NCBI GenBank assembly: GCA_026388365.1
Contig: JAPLJW010000292.1
Location: 1 to 11,473, forward strand
Length of the DNA: 11,473 bases
Direction of reading: 5' to 3'
Source: Deltaproteobacteria bacterium
GTDB taxonomy: Bacteria > Desulfobacterota > Syntrophia > Syntrophales > UBA5619
Shown here in pieces: positions 1 through 4,750 of this stretch. A program made the position numbers and the translations under genes. Each line of letters starts with the position of its first letter. Within the stretch, counting starts at the first letter, position 1. The notes beneath the pieces were generated by a model that did not search any database, was not told the DNA's origin, and saw only the letters and a program-made list of their open reading frames with translations.

Positions 1-81
1 GGGGCGAAGTTGGCGCTCTGCCACGCGATGGGCGGCGTGGATCAGTTCAACGGCGTGATGATCCTTGGGGCGGAGCCGTAG
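1..81 (+). CDS. Thiolase-superfamily protein, C-terminal end (partial)
   Basis: Only the last 26 codons are present; the gene starts before the window. They read GAKLALCHAMGG followed by VDQFNGVMILGAEP and a TAG stop at 79-81. The Leu-Cys-His-Ala-Met-Gly-Gly stretch followed by a hydrophobic strand resembles the C-terminal end of thiolase-superfamily enzymes (SCP2-thiolase-like acetyl-CoA acetyltransferases), which make or cleave C-C bonds in 3-ketoacyl-CoA. The next gene encodes the Zn-ribbon/OB-fold partner that usually accompanies such thiolases, which supports the call. With so little sequence the exact subfamily and substrate cannot be named. Confidence 0.6.
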   Translation, partial: GAKLALCHAMGGVDQFNGVMILGAEP

Positions 82-167
82 CGATTCCCGGCCGGCGGCG
101 CACGATGAGCAGCCCGTTGAAAAAGTCGCTGTTAGACAGATACGGACGAGATGAGGGAGGAATGAGA

Positions 168-629
168 ATGGCGAAGGAATACAAGACCCTGATGACGGAG
201 ATCCGGCTGCCCTATGAGCTGTCCTACGGCCCCGTCTGGACAAGGTTTTTCGAGGGGATGGCGGAGAAGAAACTTTACGGCACGAAGTGTGAGAAGTGCG
301 GGAGGATTCTCGTTCCGGCCCGGAGCTTCTGCCCGCGCTGCTTCGTGGATACGACCGACTGGGTCGAGGTCGCGCAGCAGGGGACGCTGACCGCCTGGAG
401 TTATGTGAATTACCGCTATTTAGGCATGCCGACGGAGCCGCCGTTCATCGGGGCTCTGATCCGTCTCGACGGGACGGACGTCGATTTTCTCCACCTGATG
501 GGCGGAATCGATCTGAACGACTTCGAACAGGTCCGGAAGGTCGTGAAGAACGGAATGAAGGTCCGGGCCCTCTGGAAAGAGGAGCGCCAGGGGCACATCC
601 TTGACATCCGCTACTTCGAACCGGTATAG
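168..629 (+). CDS. Zn-ribbon / OB-fold acyl-CoA-associated protein (DUF35 type)
   Basis: A 153-aa protein. An N-terminal helical segment (about residues 1-38) precedes a rubredoxin-like zinc ribbon with Cys41-x2-Cys44 and Cys55-x2-Cys58. An OB-fold follows (about 65-150), beginning with the typical QQGTLTAWSYV strand. This is the DUF35/OB_aCoA_assoc architecture. Such proteins partner thiolase-like enzymes and are thought to channel or bind acyl-CoA intermediates. The thiolase 3' end lies 86 bp upstream, matching the usual order. The start is chosen at ATG 168 because GAGGGAGG at about 153-160 sits 7 nt before it. In-frame ATGs at 105 and 162 exist, but 162 is too close to that site and 105 has none. 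Family call is firm; the pathway (fatty acid, ketone or aromatic degradation) is unknown. Confidence 0.85.
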   Translation: MAKEYKTLMTEIRLPYELSYGPVWTRFFEGMAEKKLYGTKCEKCGRILVPARSFCPRCFVDTTDWVEVAQQGTLTAWSYVNYRYLGMPTEPPFIGALIRLDGTDVDFLHLMGGIDLNDFEQVRKVVKNGMKVRALWKEERQGHILDIRYFEPV

Positions 630-654
630 CGGAATCCGACCCGAGACGAGGCTT

Positions 655-1836
655 ATGAACCCCATCTATCTCGATCACAGCGCGACCACGCCTGTCCATC
701 CCGAGGTCCTGGCCGCGATGATCTCCTTCTTCGCCAACCACTTCGGCAACCCCTCCAGCATCCACCGCGAGGGACGACTGGCCCGGGAGGCGGTCGAAGG
801 CGCCCGCGCCCGCGTCGCCGTCCTGATCGGGGCGGCGCCCGCCGAGATCGTCTTCACCGGCGGGGGGACGGAGGCGGACAACCTCGCCGTCCTGGGGGCG
901 GCCTTCGCCCAGAAAGGGGGGCGGAACCACCTCATGACCTCGGCGATCGAGCACCACGCCGTGGAGAACGCCTGCCGCCATCTCGCGGGGCGCGGATTCG
1001 CGGCGACCTTCCTGCCTGTCGACGGCGAAGGCCGGGTCAACCCGGACGACGTCCGGAAGGGGATCACCGAAAAAACATTCCTGATCAGCGTCATGCATGC
1101 CAACAACGAGATCGGGACGATCCAGCCTCTTCGCGAGATCGGCGCGATCGCCCGGGAACGCGGCGTTCTCTTCCACACCGACGCCGTCCAGAGTGTCGGA
1201 AAGATTCCCGTCGCGGTTGAGGACCTCGGGGTCGATCTCCTCTCCATCGCCGGCCACAAGATCTACGGGCCGAAGGGGACGGGCGCCCTCTACGTCCGGA
1301 AGGGGACGGAACTCGCGCCAATCACGTTCGGCGGCCATCAGGAGGGGAATCTCCGAAACGGGACGGAAAACGTTCCGGGTATCGTGGGTTTCGGAGTGGC
1401 CTGCGAGATCGCCCTTCGTGATCTTGCCTCTCAGATGACCCGTCTACGGATGCTCCGTAATCTTCTCGAAGAGAGAATCCGGGCGGAGATCCCCGACATC
1501 CGTGTTCATGGCCACCCCCGGGCGCGGCTGCCGCACCTGCTCAGCATTTCCTTTGCCGGCGTATCCGGCGAGTCGCTGGTCCGGGAGCTGGATCTTCGCG
1601 GGATCGCCGTCTCCGCCGGCTCGGCCTGCACGGCGGGCTCGACAAAGATTTCTCATGTTCTTGCGGCCCTGGGGATGCCGGAGGCACTGGCCGTCGGCGC
1701 CGTGAGATTCAGTCTGGGAAGGGACAATACGGAAGAGGAGATCGGGCGGGCGGTTTCCATCCTAAAGGCGCTGGTCGAAAAGCGGCGGATTCTGGCGGAA
1801 CTGGAAGGCAGCGTCGGGGGGAGGGGCTGCCGCTGA
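655..1836 (+). CDS. Cysteine desulfurase, NifS/IscS type
   Basis: A 393-aa PLP enzyme of fold type I, full length for the family. It converts L-cysteine to alanine and hands persulfide sulfur to Fe-S cluster assembly or other sulfur acceptors in the cytoplasm. The N-terminus YLDHSATTPVHPEV is the family signature. EHHAVENAC carries the PLP-stacking His. SIAGHKIYGPKG holds the Schiff-base Lys202. GSACTAGS holds the persulfide Cys325 on the mobile loop, in the short group I style. The start is ATG 655, with GAGACGAGG just upstream; an upstream ATG at 601 lies inside the DUF35 gene and is not credible. The gap to the DUF35 stop is 25 bp, so co-transcription is likely. No IscU/NifU scaffold gene follows, so whether it serves Fe-S assembly, tRNA thiolation or another pathway cannot be told here. 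Confidence 0.93.
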   Translation: MNPIYLDHSATTPVHPEVLAAMISFFANHFGNPSSIHREGRLAREAVEGARARVAVLIGAAPAEIVFTGGGTEADNLAVLGAAFAQKGGRNHLMTSAIEHHAVENACRHLAGRGFAATFLPVDGEGRVNPDDVRKGITEKTFLISVMHANNEIGTIQPLREIGAIARERGVLFHTDAVQSVGKIPVAVEDLGVDLLSIAGHKIYGPKGTGALYVRKGTELAPITFGGHQEGNLRNGTENVPGIVGFGVACEIALRDLASQMTRLRMLRNLLEERIRAEIPDIRVHGHPRARLPHLLSISFAGVSGESLVRELDLRGIAVSAGSACTAGSTKISHVLAALGMPEALAVGAVRFSLGRDNTEEEIGRAVSILKALVEKRRILAELEGSVGGRGCR

Positions 1837-2113
1837 AATCCATTCTATTCCAAATGGTCGAAGGCGATGTTAAAACAGATGACCTCCATATGAGTCGTCT
1901 TGATAACAGGAATGAAACGGAAAGATCGAGACATCAAAAAAGTTTGCAGCTTGTTTTTTTCTGGATTTGGAAGTAGATGTTAAAAACCCGGTGATGGATA
2001 GAACAGGCGGCATCTGCAGAGGACTCCCCCATGAGCCCGGGATCCCCGCTTGGAAACCGGGCAGTTTCCTGAGGGCAGGTCATTCACAGGTTTGAGAAGC
2101 GAGGTTCCGAAAA
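1837..2113. other. Intergenic region with possible leader hairpins
   Basis: No gene is seen. AGATGAC (1877-1883) can pair with GTCGTCT (1894-1900; 7 bp with one G-T pair), but no T-run follows, so it is a poor terminator. GATGTTAAAA occurs twice (from about 1865 and 1976). Near the next gene, GCCCGG (2035-2040) can pair with CCGGGC (2057-2062), and GGAAAC (2052-2057) with GTTTCC (2064-2069). These two 6-bp stems share bases and exclude each other. No convincing sigma-70 or sigma-54 promoter was found; TTGTTT at 1951 with TAGATG at 1974 (17-bp spacing) is weak. I do not recognise a known riboswitch. Confidence 0.3.
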
Positions 2114-2794
2114 ATGGGCGATGAAGACAGGATGAATCTGGAAATAATCGAAAAGTTGAAAGAAATGGGCCGGCAGCTTGCCGCCGCGAAAAATGCGGAA
2201 TCGGAAACGCTCTACCGGCTGCTCCTGAAGACGGCCGAAGCCGTGGCTGCGGCTGTTGAAACGAGGGAAACCGGCAAGAAGGGGCATCATGAAAGGGTAG
2301 CCAATCTTGCACGCGCCATCGGGATGGAACTGCATCTGACGCGCGAGCAGATCCATGGTTTAGGGGTGGCGGCGCTGATTCATGATGTCGGCAAGATAAC
2401 CATCCCCGCAGAAATTCTCGGCAAGCCGACGAGACTCAACGCAGCAGAAATGGCGCAGGTGAAAACACATGCCCGGTTCGGGTATGACCTCCTGAAAGAT
2501 CTTGTCTTTCCCTGGCCGGTCGCGAGGATTGTTCTGGAGCATCATGAGAGAATGGACGGTTCAGGATACCCGAGCGGGTTGACGGGAGATCGTCTTCTCG
2601 TGGAGTCACGCATCATGGTGGTTGCCGATATGGTCGATGCGGTTTCTTGCCCCCGGTCCTACCGGCCGGCCCGAGGCATCGAGGTGGCTTTATATGACAT
2701 CAAGGGCTACAGGGGTATCCGCTATGCCCCGGATGTTGTGGATGCCTGTTTGACGCTGTTTAACGAGAAGGGCTATAATCTGACAGAAGATTAA
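2114..2794 (+). CDS. Stand-alone HD-GYP domain protein (putative c-di-GMP phosphodiesterase)
   Basis: A 226-aa soluble protein. Residues 1-45 are a charged, probably helical lead-in, and about 46-226 form one HD-GYP domain. Key residues are GHHERV with metal-ligand His58, HDVGK (His90-Asp91), and HHERMDGSGYP at 143-153, so the full metal-binding set and the intact GYP signature are present. HD-GYP enzymes hydrolyse c-di-GMP (some act on cGAMP). No receiver, PAS or membrane domain is attached, so control must come through a partner, through expression or through the short N-terminal helix. The start is ATG 2114, with GCGAGG about 9 nt upstream; ATG 2132 is a possible alternative. The gene is less GC-rich than the desulfurase before it. 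A palindromic element begins 7 bp after its TAA stop. Confidence 0.88.
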   Translation: MGDEDRMNLEIIEKLKEMGRQLAAAKNAESETLYRLLLKTAEAVAAAVETRETGKKGHHERVANLARAIGMELHLTREQIHGLGVAALIHDVGKITIPAEILGKPTRLNAAEMAQVKTHARFGYDLLKDLVFPWPVARIVLEHHERMDGSGYPSGLTGDRLLVESRIMVVADMVDAVSCPRSYRPARGIEVALYDIKGYRGIRYAPDVVDACLTLFNEKGYNLTED

Positions 2795-2801
2795 CAAGGA
2801 T
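2793..2801 (+). repeat. Left 9-bp flanking direct repeat AACAAGGAT (possible target-site duplication)
   Basis: An exact copy of 2932-2940 on the other side of the palindromic element. With one mismatch the match extends two bases further left. It overlaps the last two bases of the TAA stop codon of the HD-GYP gene. Confidence 0.5.
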
Positions 2802-2931
2802 ACGCTCGTCAAAAGTCCCTTAAACCGTCATACCGGCGAAAGCCGGTATCCAGAACTGCCTAATCATACTGGATTCCGGGTCAAGCCCGGAATGACAAAA
2901 GAGGCAAATTACGGCTTTTGACGAGAGCGTC
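2802..2931. mobile_element. MITE-like nested palindromic repeat element
   Basis: A 130-bp non-coding element. Imperfect terminal inverted repeats are ACGCTCGTCAAAAG (2802-2815) and CTTTTGACGAGAGCGT (2915-2930), which differ by a 2-base insertion. Inside are two perfect hairpins. ATACCGGC/GCCGGTAT (2830-2849) closes a GAAA tetraloop. ATTCCGGG/CCCGGAAT (2873-2893) has a 5-nt loop. The two hairpin units are themselves inverted copies of a GTCAT...CCAG type unit (2827-2853 and 2869-2896). AACAAGGAT occurs on both sides (2793-2801 and 2932-2940), as a target-site duplication would. The inner unit resembles dispersed REP/dRS3-like palindromes known from many proteobacteria. No transposase is encoded, so mobility would need help in trans. 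Confidence 0.6.
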
Positions 2932-2940
2932 AACAAGGAT
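2932..2940 (+). repeat. Right 9-bp flanking direct repeat AACAAGGAT (possible target-site duplication)
   Basis: The right-hand copy of the 9-bp repeat bordering the palindromic element. One extra C (2931) separates it from the end of the right inverted repeat. Confidence 0.5.
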
Positions 2941-2985
2941 CTATTGAAATAGCGCTCCCACCACGAATAGCTCCTGCCGGGAGGC

Positions 2986-3201
2986 ATGCCTCTTTTCTAT
3001 TTTCCGGTCTATGATCCAAACAGCCAACCCACGCTTCGGGGGAAGCGAAGGGTCAGCGCAAAGGGCTGGTCCGCCCTCCGTCCGCTCAACATGGCGCCCA
3101 TGCTGCCGGCGGAGGCCGTCGAGAAGATGAAACCGGCGCCCCTGGACAGCGACCGGATCTTCACCGCCCGCGATAGGGGGATCCGCTTCGGCGACGATTG
3201 A
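2986..3201 (+). CDS. Doubtful short ORF, possible gene remnant
   Basis: This frame would encode 71 aa, starting at an ATG preceded by GGGAGG at very short spacing. I do not recognise the product. The first 25 codons show no coding bias. From about 3066 to the TGA stop at 3199-3201 the third codon positions are almost all G or C, as in the GC-rich genes of this window. That suggests the second half (ending FTARDRGIRFGDD) is the 3' end of a former, longer gene whose 5' part is gone. No signal peptide, membrane segment or known motif is visible. It could equally be a chance ORF. Confidence 0.2.
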   Translation: MPLFYFPVYDPNSQPTLRGKRRVSAKGWSALRPLNMAPMLPAEAVEKMKPAPLDSDRIFTARDRGIRFGDD

Positions 3202-3224
3202 GGGTTGCGCGGCTGAAACAACCC
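3202..3224. terminator. Convergent-site hairpin, weak terminator candidate for the FHA operon
   Basis: GGGTTG (3202-3207) and CAACCC (3219-3224) form a perfect 6-bp stem with an 11-nt loop. It lies 2 nt past the FHA gene stop codon on the minus strand. There is no T-run on either strand, so intrinsic termination is uncertain. Confidence 0.25.
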
Positions 3225-3226
3225 AC

Positions 3227-3925
3227 CTACGACTCTTTTAAGTAGAACTGCATCTTCAGGTCGCCGATTTCCACGATATCGCCGTCTTTCAAATCGTAGC
3301 GCTGCGAAACTTTCTGATTGTTGATCTTCAACTCCTTCCCCGTAGAGGGGTTTATGAAATAACCCTCTTTGCGGCGATTTACAAGGGCGGCCACCTTGGG
3401 GGCAAAGAATCCCTTCAGGCGAATCAGGGCGGCATCATCCTTGCCGATGGTTGTGATTCTGTCTTTGAGGAGATAATCCCGCTTTTCCGTGGGACCTTCG
3501 ATGATGAGGAACCCTCCCAGGGCCTCCATTTTTTCCGTGGAGGCCAGGATCTTCTTCTGTTCTGCCGGCGCCATGACCATCGTTTCGTTCATGGAACGGC
3601 CCCTGATCGCAGGCTGTTTGGCGTCCCCATCCGGAGGCGTATCGGAAAGGAATTCAACGGTATGGTTGCCGATCAGGACGATGTCCCCATGCTTGAGGAC
3701 ATATTTATTCACTTTTCGCCCGTTGAGAAAAGTCCCGTTGAGACTGTTGAGATCCTCGATGGCGAAGTCCTGATCCTCGCGAACGATGCGGGCGTGAAAT
3801 CCGGAAATGCCCTGATTGTCGATGACAAGGTCATTCCCTTCCTTCCTTCCTATGGTCAGGCTGTCCTGTGTCAGTGGGATCTCCTTGATAACGGCATCCT
3901 TGAATTTAACCTGTATTTTCGGCAT
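3227..3925 (-). CDS. Double FHA-domain protein (phosphothreonine reader)
   Basis: A 232-aa soluble protein and the last gene of the kinase operon. FHA domain 1 (about residues 3-95) has the canonical binding residues: Gly26-Arg27, Ser41-x2-His44 (SGFHARI), and NGTFLNG with Asn63 and Asn68. It should therefore bind phosphothreonine peptides. A linker (96-135) contains NETMVM with Thr115, a possible phospho-site. FHA domain 2 (about 137-230) keeps the fold pattern (TTIGKDD, INNQKV, LKDGDIVEIGD). It has Lys162 in place of the conserved Arg and APKV in place of Ser-x2-His, so it probably does not bind phosphate. A strong ribosome-binding site (GCAGGAGGTG) lies 5 nt before the ATG. The PP2C stop is only 3 bp upstream. 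It likely reads or relays the phosphorylation state set by the kinase and phosphatase of the same operon; the downstream target is unknown. Confidence 0.88.
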   Translation of the reverse strand: MPKIQVKFKDAVIKEIPLTQDSLTIGRKEGNDLVIDNQGISGFHARIVREDQDFAIEDLNSLNGTFLNGRKVNKYVLKHGDIVLIGNHTVEFLSDTPPDGDAKQPAIRGRSMNETMVMAPAEQKKILASTEKMEALGGFLIIEGPTEKRDYLLKDRITTIGKDDAALIRLKGFFAPKVAALVNRRKEGYFINPSTGKELKINNQKVSQRYDLKDGDIVEIGDLKMQFYLKES

Positions 3926-3928
3926 GAT

Positions 3929-4750
3929 TCACCTCCTGCGCCACGTCAGAAAATGGATCAACGAAGAGAGGCGGCTCTCTTCGTTGATATACGCTACAAT
4001 AACGGTGATATTGTCCTTTCCTCCTCCCGCATTGGCCCGTGCAATGAGGCTTTGGCTGACCACGGATGGATCCTGTCCGGCAAGCACCAGGGATAGGATC
4101 TCTTCATCCCGGACCATGTTGGTCAGGCCATCCGTACACAGAACGAGAACATCGTTTCCCAGCAGGTTCAATTCGTCGAGATCTACCTCGACATCAGTTT
4201 CAGTTCCGAGGGCGCGGGTGAGCATATTTTTTATTTCAGATTGATCAGCCTCTTCCCGGCTGATGAGTTCGCGTTTTACCTGTTCAGCCACGACGGAGTG
4301 GTCATCTGTAAGCTGTTCGATGTCGCCGGCGCGAATCAAATAGAGACGACTGTCGCCGACATGGGCGATGCTCAGTTTACGTTTGTTCAAAAGGGCGCAA
4401 ACAATGGTCGTTCCCATACCGCGCCATTTTTCGTTTCGCTGGGCCGCCTCGTAAATGGCCATGTTCGCCAGGCGCACTGCGGAACCCAACCGATTGGCAT
4501 CTTCGGTAAAATTATCATCATATCTTCCAAGAAGGGGAGGCTTGTAGCCTTCACCCGGGGCGTCGAAGTAATTCCTGATGGCATCCACGGCCATACGACT
4601 GGCTATTTCTCCTGAAGCATGGCCCCCCATACCATCGGCCACGACCAGCAGGCCTTTTTCGGGCGCAAGGAAAAATGCATCCTCATTGTTCTTTCGGACC
4701 ATCCCCACGTCCGTTTGTCCGGCTGCCAGCGGTTGAATTCTTCTTGTCAT
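3929..4750 (-). CDS. PP2C-family Ser/Thr protein phosphatase
   Basis: A 273-aa cytoplasmic protein, the normal size for a single bacterial PPM/PP2C domain (PrpC/Stp type). Metal-dependent Ser/Thr dephosphorylation is supported by all main motifs: DVGMVRKNNEDAF (Glu23-Asp24), VVADGMGGHASGE with metal-binding Asp39, AHVGDSRLYLIR, LCTDGLTNMV with Asp207, and GGGKDNITVIV with Asp246. No membrane segment is visible, so it works on the cytoplasmic side. Its ATG overlaps the kinase TGA stop (ATGA, 4747-4750), which implies translational coupling and fixed stoichiometry with the kinase. It is expected to dephosphorylate the kinase itself and shared substrates such as the FHA protein. The Arg-rich C-terminus (TWRRR) ends 3 bp before the FHA gene. 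Confidence 0.93.
   Translation of the reverse strand: MTRRIQPLAAGQTDVGMVRKNNEDAFFLAPEKGLLVVADGMGGHASGEIASRMAVDAIRNYFDAPGEGYKPPLLGRYDDNFTEDANRLGSAVRLANMAIYEAAQRNEKWRGMGTTIVCALLNKRKLSIAHVGDSRLYLIRAGDIEQLTDDHSVVAEQVKRELISREEADQSEIKNMLTRALGTETDVEVDLDELNLLGNDVLVLCTDGLTNMVRDEEILSLVLAGQDPSVVSQSLIARANAGGGKDNITVIVAYINEESRLSSLIHFLTWRRR

Noticed and set aside
82..167. Possible repeat relic with GTTGAAAAAGTCGC between the thiolase and DUF35 genes
   Set aside because: Similar AT-rich strings are scattered in deltaproteobacterial intergenic DNA as far as I recall, but there is no inverted partner or second copy in this window.
445..1338. Long open frame on the minus strand opposite the cysteine desulfurase
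   Set aside because: The plus-strand frame carries the complete desulfurase motifs. The antisense product is Arg/Asp/Gly-rich low-complexity sequence, as expected from GC-rich antisense reading.
1944..1979. A/T-rich inverted repeat and weak -35/-10 pair before the HD-GYP gene
   Set aside because: The stem is just A6/T6 with mismatches, and the -10 matches only 3 of 6 consensus bases, so neither a terminator nor a promoter can be supported.
3662..4244. Plus-strand open frames across the FHA and PP2C genes
   Set aside because: They are antisense to two motif-complete genes that have a good ribosome-binding site and operon spacing.
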